From assembly GCA_016858145.1 (NCBI GenBank), contig JAEHOE010000166.1, forward strand, positions 1 to 64,000: 64,000 nt of DNA, written 5' to 3'. The notes beneath the pieces were generated by a model. It had not been told where the DNA came from and made no database searches. It saw only the letters and a program-made list of their open reading frames with translations. Of this stretch, positions 1 through 10,500 are shown piece after piece. This DNA comes from Edaphochlamys debaryana (lineage: Eukaryota > Chlorophyta > Chlorophyceae > Chlamydomonadales). Position 1 is the first letter of the stretch. Each line of letters opens with the position of its first letter. Position numbers and translations under genes: made by a program.

Positions 1-128
1 TTGGGCCCCAGGTATGGGTTCTGCGGCAGGCAGGTCTTCATCCGAGCTTTCGGGCCCCTTGGGGCCGAACCACTCGGGTTTGGCTTCGGGGGTTGCGACC
101 CGTGCCTGATTCGGTGCTCTTCGTGCTA

Positions 129-534
129 GTGCTTGTCGTTGCTCGGGTTTTGCACGATGCGCGCGTTCCCGCTTGTTTCTGTGGGAAGGCGGTACAGCTT
201 GTTGTCCTGAAAGGCGTATAGGGCGCTGCGTGCCTTGACGCGTTGCACCTCCTCTGTTATAGACTAGCGCATCTGAAGAGCTGAGGGTGGCCGGGTCAAT
301 GACCAGGCGCTCCGTCTTCATAGTAATTTATGAGGGTCGTGTCTTCCCACACAGGGCGCTGCCGCCGTCCGTTGATCATATCATCTCGCTCGTCTAGCTC
401 CTCTGCTCCGTCTGATGAGAATTGTCGTAGCTCAGAGGAGTCTAGCTCAGGGCTAGGTGATGCGGTATCGTTGGGGATTGCTTGAGCTGCCGACTTGCGT
501 GGTGTTGGCCCCTTGTCTTCGTCTGACACCAGGT
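129..534 (-). pseudogene. Frame-shifted continuation, possible start of integrase region
   Basis: After the PHD finger the coding signal moves to another frame (…SPIDLVSDEDKGPTPRK, acidic and Ser-rich, ending at 296). It then moves to a third frame open over 263-129, containing SALYAFQDNKLYRL and RIVQNP. The last piece resembles the stretch that precedes the HHCC zinc-binding motif of gypsy integrases (DGxLYR followed by RxVVP), but the histidines and cysteines themselves are not visible before the window ends. I treat it as a degenerate remnant. Confidence 0.35.
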
Positions 535-798
535 CTATTGGCGAGAGGGCGCGTGCTGATACAGCTCGTCCCACAACGTCCCTGTAAGGTCCCGGCCAGT
601 CGCCGGCGTGCATGGGCAGATCCAGTTGCCTGCAGGGATAAGTTGGAGAGGGGGGCGAAGGCATGTGGTGTGCCAACCCTTGTTGCAGCCGGGGTAGTCG
701 CAGATCAGCATGTTGCGGCTGGGCATGGGCTTGGCACAGACGGCGCAGGCTTTCCTTGGGTCTGGTCGTCCTCCTCGATTACCTTTCTTGTTCGCGCT
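535..798 (-). pseudogene. PHD-finger segment of the retrotransposon, in a separate broken frame
   Basis: The frame is open from 798 to 535. It encodes a complete C4HC3 PHD-type zinc finger: CAVC, then CDYPGC, then WHTTC, then WICPC, spanning about 747-610. PHD fingers read histone H3 tails, so a role in choosing chromatin for integration is a reasonable inference; chromodomains do this in other gypsy elements. It lies 3' of RNase H but is not in the Pol frame: an in-frame TAG sits just upstream (799-801), while another frame (…FEEVEREQER) runs into it, and removing one base would join them. Either this copy has decayed here or the assembly has an indel. Confidence 0.75.
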
Positions 799-975
799 CT
801 ACTTCCTCAAAGTCGGCTAGCAAGGAGTTAAGCGGCGCAGGCGTCCTGACGTGCGGACGGGCTGTTCAGCCCGTGGCGGGTCGGGATCGTCGTGCGTTGG
901 CTTGTCCAAATCCTCGCTTTCCTCAGCTTCCTCTCTGTCTCCCGTTGTGGTCGGGGATGCCGTTCATCATCACTG

Positions 976-3900
976 TCAGGTTCCAGAGACATGGGCGCCG
1001 GCAGGCTTTCGTGACGGGGCTGTGATCCTGAGGGTCCGGCTCCGTCCGTGTTGCCGGTGCCGTGGAGCCGGGCGGCTCGTTCTCCTGGCTTGCTCGAGGT
1101 TGAGCGTCGGGGATGTTGGAGCCGCCTCCATTGCGAATCTTACACGTCGCCCGCTTGGGGAGATAATGCCGGTGGCGCTGGGCCCTCCCACCATGTACAC
1201 CTCATGGCAGCCACTTGGTCCGTTGTACTGGGGGCGCAGCGGGAGTGTCATGGGTAGTTGCCAAACCAAGCGGTTTCCTCCTTGTGCCGTGCGTTCCAGG
1301 TACGGTTCCCATATAAACCCGCGCTCTGGATATGTAGGGGGCGGCTCCGGCTCGTTGCCTGGACCGTCGCTAGATGTGCTGGCCACGTACACCTCCACGT
1401 CATTGGTAGGCCATAGCTCGGCTGCTACCCGCGTGAGGGCGAATGGGGAGCAGTCCACGTCGGCCATCCACACATCATCATCTGAGTCCGACCCTGGCTG
1501 GGGGTTGCCTGGGGTAATGGGTTCGGCTGGTGGGGCAGCATTATGGTCGCTCATCATATCAGACAGTCTACTGAGCCCATCCGCGTTTGTGTGTTTGTGG
1601 CCGGGTGAGTACTCCACGGTGAACCTGAACTGGCTCATCTTGATGGCCATGCGGGTGAGCCTGGACGACAGGGCTTCTTGTCCTGAAGCCCCGGCTCCCA
1701 TTACGTAGCGTAGGCATAGACTATCGCTTACCAGCACAAAGGTGTCGGGTGCGTTGAGTAGGTAGGCGCGGAAATGCCGCATGCCCCAGCACGCCGCCAG
1801 GACCTCACCCTCACCTGATGCCATTTTGGCTTCGGTGGGGGAGCATCGCCTTGAAGCGTACTGGATCACGTATAGCTTGCCGTTCTTGGGATCCTTCTGT
1901 TGAAGAATGGCGGACATGGCCTCCGCAGAGTAGTCTGTGGCCAGGTAGAAAGGCATGCCTTCCTTGAAGGAGGGGCTGCGCAGGATAGGCCAGCTCGTGA
2001 GCGCGGCCTTCAGGGTCTCGTAACCCTGTTGTTGCTCGGGTCCCCACTCCCATGGCGCGTCCTTGCGGAGCAGCCGTATCATGGGGGCGGCAATTGATGA
2101 AAACCCCTTGATCCAGGACCTGTAGAAGGAGCAGAGGCCCAGGAAGCTTTGCACGTGCCGCCTTGTACGAGGTGCAGGAAAGGCGGTTATAGTTGCAACG
2201 TGCTTAGGGTCAAGGGTGACGGTGCCGTTGGAGAAGTCAATAGATAACCCCAGCCATCGTAGGTACGTGTAGCCGTACTTGCCTTTGGACGCGGACATGC
2301 GCATTCCGCAGAGGCGGAACAGTTCAATGACCCGCTCCAGGGCTTGCAGATGGCCGTCGAAATCCTTCTGTACTGACAGCACGTCGTCGACCCAGTAGCT
2401 CACCGTGCGTGATGTCGTACTGTTGTACGGCGGGGCTCCTGATGCCACAAGCCTCTCGTTAACCTCCTGCTCCGTCGAGTGCCCTTCGGCGCCCTCAGCC
2501 ATTCGTGCTACCCCGTTGATTAAGAGGGGGGCGAGGGCTTTGACGAGGAGGCTTATGAAGCAAGCGGGGGCGGTGCTTAGACCCATGGGCATGCGCTTGA
2601 AACGCCAACAGCCGCTGGTAGTGTGGAATGCTGTCCGGTCCCGGCTTTCGGGGTCATCTATCGGGATGGCGAAAAACCCGTGACGCACGTCCAGACTTGC
2701 TACCAGACGGCTTTCGCCTGGCGGCGGTAGCACTTGGTCTATCACCTCCCGTAGCACTCCCACGGGGAACCTCATGGGCTTCAACACTTGGTTCAGGGCT
2801 CTCAGGTCCGCCACAAGTCGAGGGGGTTTGCCTGGGGCTCGTACACAAAACACAGGGCTGCTCCAGGGAGATTCGGCCGGTTCTATGATGTCGGCCTTGA
2901 GCAGCTCCCCTATAGCTTCGTTCAACGTTGCCTTGTCTGCGTAGGACAGCCGGTGAGGAGGGCGGAAGATAGGCTTGGCATCGCCTGTATCAATGGTGAG
3001 CGACTGCCATGTGGTTTTTCCCAGCTCCAGGGAGTTACGGGCGAACATGTCGAAATGCTTGTACAGCACCGCATATATCCGCTCCCACTCTGCGGAGGGT
3101 AATTCAGGGTTTATGCATTCGGCTAGCATTGAAGCCAGCTCCTCATCTGGTCGTTGTTGTGCTCGCATGGCAATGGTTTGCTCTGAGAACAATCTGGCAC
3201 GCTCCACGTGCTCGGCCGGCGTCAGTTGTTCGATCTCAGAGTACGGTGGTGGTTCCAGGGGCCGTCTGGACACCACGGGCGTCTCGCCGGAGGAAGGGAA
3301 GCGTCGCCTGTCCCTTTCTCTCGGCGGTTGGATATCCTTGGTTTCTGGCCCGTCGGTATACTCGTCAGGGTGATAGGGGCCGAACCCATTGTTGCCAATT
3401 GCGCACACATCGGCGTGTGATGACAAGTTAGGGTCGCCCTCACTCCACATCTCCACGTGGTTGCGTTGACCTTCGCCGTCTGTGTAGTGCAACAGGTTGC
3501 GGTCTAGGTCGATACCTGCGCATACGGCATGTAACCAATCCAACCCCAGTATAAGATCCGACGCTAACCTTCGTGCCACGTACATGGTCACGTCGACGGA
3601 GCGGCCTGGCAGGCGCACGGTCAGTGTGGTCTGGCCTGTGACATCGATGGGGTGACCTGAGGCATTGTTGAGCGGTCGGGTGACGGGGGTGATGGGGTTG
3701 CGGTGGCGCAGTCGCCGCAGGGTGCTTGTAGTAACCACGGAGACACGAGCCGCGCTGTCCACTACGGCGGGCCAGACTGCTCCTTGGGGAAGGCTGCCAA
3801 ACCCTACCCACACGTTGGGCACATCATGCCACACGTCGTCTCTGGCGAGAGGGGCCGTGGGTGGTGCTGCGGGTGCGGCTGTGCTCCTTTGGCGGTTCAA

Positions 3901-4557
3901 CCATAGGTGTAATTGCAGGTAGCGTAGGTATGGGTCCAGCGTTGGCAAGGTGCTTGGGGTCCGGGGCCATGGCATTTGTGCATGCGAGTGGGCTCTTTCT
4001 GACGGCAGTCCTACCGCCAGAGCTCCGGGTTGGCGTTGAGCACGTCGCACCTTTCGCCTGCCCTCCTCCTGCTCCTGCTGATCGGGGTTGTCGGAGGCTT
4101 GCAGATTTGGCACGAGCGGCGTGGGTCTTGGCTCTGGTCCGTAGTGGCGGGGGCCTTGCGGTGCTACCGGGTAGTGGAGAGCCGGAGCGGGTGGCGAGGT
4201 GGGGCTGACCCTTGAGGGGGCCCTGGATCTCTCTCGCCATGACCCTCCCAGGTCATCTCCCGTAGGAATGATACTGGCGATGGGTACCGGTCTACCTCGC
4301 GTTGCGGCGGTCGAGGCTGCGGCGTTGCGGGGTAGCGGTGGTTCTTGCGATTGTTGGGAGCTCTGCGAGGGGGACGAGAACAGGCTCCAGTCCCTATAGG
4401 CATGGGCCGCATCCGACGGGCGGCTCTGGCGTTGCTGTGGGCGTTGGTTCGGCTGTTCCTCTCCCTCACTAGGGATAGGAGAGTTGCCTAGTGGTTGGGT
4501 AAGGGGGGCCGTGCTCGCTCCACGCGGGGTCGGACCAGTCTTGGCTGTCCTGGGGTG
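976..4557 (-). CDS. Pol: second retropepsin-like domain, reverse transcriptase, RNase H
   Basis: This frame is open from 4557 to the stop at 976 and is +1 relative to Gag; the overlap is 4469-4557. No ATG marks its start (the first recognisable start-like codon is a GTG at 4113), so expression as a Gag-Pol fusion by +1 frameshifting is the simplest inference. Order: a second protease-like domain (VVDSAARVSVV, about 3420-3790) with D-S-A instead of D-[ST]-G; then RT with the linker to the palm (KADIIEPAESPWSSP), the FKRMPMGLSTAP motif and the catalytic box YWVDD at 2383-2397; then RNase H (ATDYSAEAMSAIL, VSDSLCLRYVM) and the gypsy hallmark GHKHTNADGLSRL at about 1567-1605. The tail beyond RNase H is acidic and Pro-rich. 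A complete integrase is not in this frame. Confidence 0.87.
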   Translation of the reverse strand, partial: HPRTAKTGPTPRGASTAPLTQPLGNSPIPSEGEEQPNQRPQQRQSRPSDAAHAYRDWSLFSSPSQSSQQSQEPPLPRNAAASTAATRGRPVPIASIIPTGDDLGGSWRERSRAPSRVSPTSPPAPALHYPVAPQGPRHYGPEPRPTPLVPNLQASDNPDQQEQEEGRRKVRRAQRQPGALAVGLPSERAHSHAQMPWPRTPSTLPTLDPYLRYLQLHLWLNRQRSTAAPAAPPTAPLARDDVWHDVPNVWVGFGSLPQGAVWPAVVDSAARVSVVTTSTLRRLRHRNPITPVTRPLNNASGHPIDVTGQTTLTVRLPGRSVDVTMYVARRLASDLILGLDWLHAVCAGIDLDRNLLHYTDGEGQRNHVEMWSEGDPNLSSHADVCAIGNNGFGPYHPDEYTDGPETKDIQPPRERDRRRFPSSGETPVVSRRPLEPPPYSEIEQLTPAEHVERARLFSEQTIAMRAQQRPDEELASMLAECINPELPSAEWERIYAVLYKHFDMFARNSLELGKTTWQSLTIDTGDAKPIFRPPHRLSYADKATLNEAIGELLKADIIEPAESPWSSPVFCVRAPGKPPRLVADLRALNQVLKPMRFPVGVLREVIDQVLPPPGESRLVASLDVRHGFFAIPIDDPESRDRTAFHTTSGCWRFKRMPMGLSTAPACFISLLVKALAPLLINGVARMAEGAEGHSTEQEVNERLVASGAPPYNSTTSRTVSYWVDDVLSVQKDFDGHLQALERVIELFRLCGMRMSASKGKYGYTYLRWLGLSIDFSNGTVTLDPKHVATITAFPAPRTRRHVQSFLGLCSFYRSWIKGFSSIAAPMIRLLRKDAPWEWGPEQQQGYETLKAALTSWPILRSPSFKEGMPFYLATDYSAEAMSAILQQKDPKNGKLYVIQYASRRCSPTEAKMASGEGEVLAACWGMRHFRAYLLNAPDTFVLVSDSLCLRYVMGAGASGQEALSSRLTRMAIKMSQFRFTVEYSPGHKHTNADGLSRLSDMMSDHNAAPPAEPITPGNPQPGSDSDDDVWMADVDCSPFALTRVAAELWPTNDVEVYVASTSSDGPGNEPEPPPTYPERGFIWEPYLERTAQGGNRLVWQLPMTLPLRPQYNGPSGCHEVYMVGGPSATGIISPSGRRVRFAMEAAPTSPTLNLEQARRTSRPAPRHRQHGRSRTLRITAPSRKPAGAHVSGT

Positions 4558-7500
4558 TCATCATCGATACTCCCGCCTTGTCTTTGTCCGACGCCAGAGT
4601 ATTGCTCAGACGTAGCAAGGCCTCGGCCACTTCCTGCTCCCTGTGGCTTACTTGAGCGGCGCCGTCGACAGTCAGGATGGCTTGGGCCGGTTCGCCGGCG
4701 CTGGCCTTGTCGGGGGTTGAAGGCGGGGCCTTGGCCGGCGCTTGGCGTGGCACCAGGTGGGGTATGCTTCCTGGGGGCATAATCACCACCTGTGGCAGCC
4801 CTGGTAACACCGAGATCATGGCCCTGCGCGCAGCTGCCAAGGCTGTGTCCGCTGTTTTCCTCTGCGCATAAATGCGTAGTTGCTTGTGGCGTTGCTGCTC
4901 GGGGTTAAGATCGCTTGAGCCGGTCTCGGTCATGATGCGATAGACGGCTTCACAGTCCGCAGCTCGAGAGCTTAGGAGCTGCACCACCTCCCATCCCACT
5001 TTCTGGCGGACATAATTGTCCGCCCAGGCGCGATCTTCGGGAGTTGTGGGCGGTGTGGCAGGCGCCGCTGGAAAGGGGGGAAGAGGGGGCACGTCGGGGG
5101 AAACGACCGGCTTGCTCGCGGCGGGTGGTCGGCATGCTTCGTAGTTGGCCGCGTAAAGCAGGTCATTTTTCCGTTGAAGAACTAGATCTTCCATGGCCCT
5201 TTCGGCCTGCTTGCGGCATGCGACCGCGCGGCGTCGCTGCTCGTCCATCTCGCGATTTCGTTTCTCCGCTTGTGTCCTCGTTTCCAGGCGTCCGGGGGAA
5301 GATAAGATGTCGCTTAATGCCTCCGCTTCGGAGGTAGCGATAACTCGTTGTTTTAGGTCTTGCCACATGCGGTCTTGTAGTTCGCGGTTGGGTGACCTGA
5401 CGTTGCTTCCTGGTACAGCGGCAATTGGTGAATTGCTGGTCATCATGGAGCATGTCAAGTCGTTGTCCTCGTGGAGGGCCTCCTGTACTCCTGGATCGGG
5501 AGTTTCAGGGTTCGAAGTTTCTGACGCTGTCGAGGACAGCTCCTTCCCTGTTCCGCGCAACTCTGCTATAAACGGCAAGTTCATAATATCGCGTAGGCGC
5601 AAAGCGATTTCCCACATAGATTCTCCCCTTTTCATGTGGTAATCTGCGTGGGCCTCGCGGTTCAGGCGGGAGTCCGGGGTTTCGCTGAGAGGGGGCGCCA
5701 GCCCCATCGCGTACCCTGTCATGGTCTCATCCGCCGCAGCTTGCGCAAAGATGAGGGCCAGTTCGTGTAGGTTTTGGGCCTCCCGATGCGTTACTATGCA
5801 GGGGAACTGTGTTGCTTCTTGGGGGTTGAAAGGTGGCGGAGGCGGCTCGGTGTCCGTTCTGCCGCCCATCAGGTACACACCTCTCGTGCCTTGCTCCATG
5901 GGGCAGGCCGACGTCTCGTTGTTAGCGGCTCTGTCTGTGAGGGACTGAGGGGCGGATACAACTGGCGCCAAGGGTGTTGGGAGGTCCGTTTGGCGTTCTT
6001 GTGTTGATGCTGCCGCACCTGCGTCATCTCGTGTGGGAAACATGGAGGGGGGCCACCAAAGGGGGTCGAACGGCATCCCCAGGGTGGCGGTTGACTCGGC
6101 AGGTATTAAGGCGGACGGTACCAAGTCGGAGAGGGCAGAGGCCATGTGGAACATGCCGTTGACGAGCACCTGCCTTATGCCTTCCATTAAGTCTTCTGCT
6201 GTAGGCTCCGGAGGGGGTTTGGGTGCTCTTGTCGGGGCCGTCTCCGCGGCCTCGCCCATCATCATCACGCTTGGGCCTGTGCTCGGGGCTCCTGTGGTAG
6301 GGTACCACGAGCTGCCTGGGGCGAACAAGCTTTCCAGGCCGCCGTGGTGTGAGGTGTTGGGGGGTAGGGGAGCGCTGCCTGGCTTGGCGTGAATGACGTC
6401 GTTGCGCCAAGGGCGGATGCTGCCCAACCCACAGCCCACCTTCGCTACCTCTGCTCGCCAATCGGGCAGGGAGGAGTGAACCCTTTTACCCCCTGCTTGC
6501 CAGGCTTGACGGACATAGTCCTCGGCCCTGGAGAGAAGCTTGCGGGCTCTAGCCTGGTGCAGCTGCGAGGGGGGGGCGCCGGAGCTTGTGGTTTGCAGGA
6601 GCCAGTAAGCTGTTTCGCTGTCATTGGCGGCGGTTATCAGACACGTTCCAATCTCGTCGTCCTGAGCCTCGGTCCATGTGGAATGGGGGTCCAGTTGCTG
6701 CAGCACATGTTCTTCCACCCATTGCACCAAGTCCATCATGTAGCGCCGGTATTCTTCCAAGGGTAGTTTCCTTGGTGTGGTGTTGACTTCCGTCATTTCT
6801 TCATCAGCCGCTGCTGGGGATGCGCTCTTACTACTTGTAGTCATGGGGCTCCAAGGTTCCTCGGGATTCATGGGCTCTGGGGGTATGGCGAGGGGGGCAA
6901 GTCGTTGCCAGGGAGCCGGTGCCGCTTCCTGGGCAGAGGCTTCAGCAGCAGATGCCATTTCCAGCTCCATCGCCAGACCTTGCCACCAGGCCCTCTCTTC
7001 TGAGGTAGTCGGGGAGCAGAGCATGTCATCCCAGTCCTCGCCCTCGGGTTCGGGTTTGTCACAGCAGGAGAGTACTTCTTGTTCTGGTTCTGACGGTGTG
7101 GGCGATGTCATGAGGGCCACGCCGGTTGTTCCTGTTTCAGGGGAACGGTCCGGCATTGGCGTGTCGGGGCGCTCCTCCCTCTTGCCTTGGCTAGAGCAAG
7201 TTTCAATCAGCTGATGTAGATCTTGGCGTTGTTGTAGGTTGAGCTTTGCGTTGGGTCCGTCGGGATCGTGCTCCGCCCCTCGGCCCCAGGGAGGGCTGAA
7301 CAGTGAGTCCCCGCAGCTTAGGTCGTGGAGCTGTCGGTACCACCAGGATCTGGACGTGCATACCCGGCTTCCTCCTTGTATCCATGCTTGATCCATGAGC
7401 CGTTTGCCTTCCTCTCGCATCTCTTTAGCCAAGGATAGCTGATTGTAGACGTCTACCAGCATCAGTTCGGCCACCCGTCGTACACGTGTGGCTATGTGGG

Positions 7501-10500
7501 CGAACTCGCAGGCGGAGGTGAGCGTGGTTTCAACGCGGCTCCACTCTCCTCTGGACATCTTTTCTGTGGGGTCGAGCTTGGTCATTACTACATCTGAAAA
7601 CCAGAAGTGAACTTCCGGCGTGACCGCTCCTCCGGGTTGCAGGCCGCCCCAATACTGGCCGTTGCGGCGTCCTTCGTGTGGCGGTTCGCCTGTGTGTGGA
7701 CGTCTGGGAGGCGTGACGTGACCGGGGAGAGGCTCACGTGAAATGGGGTTCCGTGCTGTTGGGTTGATGAAGGCCCTGTGCTTATCGTAGGTTAGAAACT
7801 GGGTAAGATGGCGTGTCTCCTCGGGGCCCAAAGGGGGGCGAGGGGCGCAACGTTCCGCGTCCTTGGGATCCCGTGGGCAGTTGGGTCCCTTTCCGCACCC
7901 TGACAGTTCCACGGCGTTCGTCCAGTCCGACCACTCGGGGTAATAGGTTTTCCCCCCTAGTTGGTAAGCACTTGATAACCAGCACTTGGCGCCTTCTTCT
8001 TGGTCCTCGGCCAGTACTAGCGACTGGTAGGCCAACTGCAGGTGTTCACGGGCTGTGTTTCTGTGTTGGCGCGCCCGGCTGTCTTGCAGGGCCGCTTTGC
8101 TGAGACAGCTTGTTATGTTGTGACCGTCCATGCCCAACCGCCATGGCTGGCTTCTGTTGAGTTGTTGGCTTAGGTGGCGCTCTAGCCAGTCTTGCTCCTT
8201 CCCTGACAGATGGGGTATCTCGTAGGGCAGATAGTCGGCATCGGCTTGGGGGTCAAGGGGCAAGGGTGGCGGCGTCAGGGAAATTGGAGGGGTGTCGGTC
8301 GTGGCGGCGGTGAGCATTGAGACATCGGCCGTGGCATGCTGCGCCGGTCGTAGAGTGCCGACGTCTGGCTCCTCTAGTGACCCGTAAATGAGGGTGACCA
8401 GGTCCGTCACCTGTTGGTGATGAAGCAGGTTGTGGGGCCAACATGCGTCGGCGTCCGAGGGGTTCCAGGGGCAACACGGCCCGAGGCCGCAGCCAGAGCC
8501 TTGAACTGCCGCGACCCATTCTGCCTGGGAGGCGAAGTGGGTTTTTCCGGCTTGGCTCCATGCCTTCTTAACCCCATCGCGTGCCATGGAGCGCAGTGCC
8601 TTGCTTTCCGACCAGGCCAGCCAGGCCTCGATAAGCTTAGCGCGGGCGCTGTTGGCGTATCGTCGGGACGCGCTGTCACGTTGGGCCGCCGTGCCCAGCT
8701 GCTGCAAGATGCTGCATTCCTCGTCGGGAGTCCATTTCAGCTGCGGCCCCAGTTTAACGAAAAGGTGGGAGCGCAGCCACTGGCGAGGGCTGGTTGGCAC
8801 TTGCAGGTGGGGGCAGGTCAGCGCGGTGGTGTGGACAGGTGGCAGGGCAGTTGCATCTGGCACCATTCGGTCCGTCATCATCAGGATTCCTGCCTTTGGT
8901 GGCGTGGTACCTTGCTGCGTGGCCACTTCTAGCAGGGTTAAGGGGTCCGGGCTTGTCATGTGGGCTTTTTCTGGTTTCCAGGGGTAGCCTGCGGGTCCAT
9001 ACCCACACTCCAGATGGCGCATCCATTGTTGCCATTGGTATGACGACATGGTTGGGCCGTGGGCGTTATATGCTTGGAACGCCAGATCCAGGTTCATGTC
9101 TGTCCCTTCCATCCATTGCCGGGCGGAGTCGTGATGTGACGTCACTTTGCGCAGTAGATGGTCCACGGTTCGGCTGTGTAGACGTGCCATGGTGTAGCTC
9201 ATGACTGCCCAGCTCAACCGTTTAGCCACTTGGGATCTGCCCTCGTGTGAGAGCTGCTGGGTCTTGTCCAGCGAGGGCAGTACTCGGGTTATGACCCACT
9301 GCAGCACCTCGCAGAAGGTCTCGTCGCAGTTCACATTCTTCATTTCCGCCAGACACCATTGTATCTGTGGTTTGTTGGTTACGCGGTCCTGGGAAGGCGT
9401 TGTGAACGGGGTAGCTGTGCTTCGACACAGGAGGGGTTTCCTGTTGGATGCATAACCGGCCGTACCGTTTTCCCACTTCTCAGGGAATTTCGCCTGGGCG
9501 TTCGTACCCTCGATGGTCGATCGATGGGGGGCGAAAGGTTTCAGGTGAGGGGGAATATAGGGCGAGGGGATGGCTTTGGCGGCCGTCGAAAGTTTGGGGT
9601 CCTGTGTTTTGATGGGTGGTAGGATGCTGGGAGTGGGTTCAGCGGTCAGGACCGGGGGCTCGGGTTTGTTGCCGGGTTTGGACGGTGTTCGTGGCGTAGT
9701 GCATACCCAGGGCCTTAAGAGCGAGGGTCCCGAGTCTCTGCGGGCCCATTGGGGGGTCAGGTCCAACTCAGCATCCGGGTTGCAGGCTGGCGAGAGGGGA
9801 CTGCAAGGGACGTGAGGAGAAGGGGGGGGAGACGTGAGCGCCTCCCGTCCCTTGATCACGAGCTCAGGCGCTTGTTCTGAAGCTCCTAGGCTGGTGGCTG
9901 GGCTTAGGACTGCGCTTGGCTCGGGGTTGGTGGTGGCAGGGTTGCAGGCTGGCGTAGGCGATGGTGCCGGGGGTGCACGTCGGAAGCCCAGGGTGTCGAG
10001 CCAAGACCTCTTGCCCTCCTTGCGGAGCTCCACTGCGTCGACCATGTAGCTTTCGACGCTGGAGGTTTCAGAGGCGCCTTCCCACGACAGGACAGGTGCT
10101 ACCGCCGTGCTCATGAAGTCGATGGGCAGGGTGGCGCGCTGGCCTTGGTCGTTAGTGTACTCCAGTACCTGGCGCTTGTACGATATGTCTGCTTGTACGG
10201 CATCTAGCCAATCCGAGCCCAGAAGCAGTTCGTACCCCAAGGAGTTGGATACGTATGGGCTGATGGCGAACTGCATGTCACCCGTACTGGTGTACAGCGC
10301 GCGAAGCCATCCTCCCGCTGGTGTGCGAGAGCCGTCTGCGTTGCTGAAGGCCATGTCGGTGGGTTCGATGTCGCCAAGTCGCCTCAGCTTGCGAATGGCG
10401 GGGGTGGCGATCATGCTCACGCTGGCCCCGCTGTCTATGACGGCTGCGAGGGGTGTCCATGCGTCGTCGGCACCTAGCACCTTGATCTGCGTACGGCATA

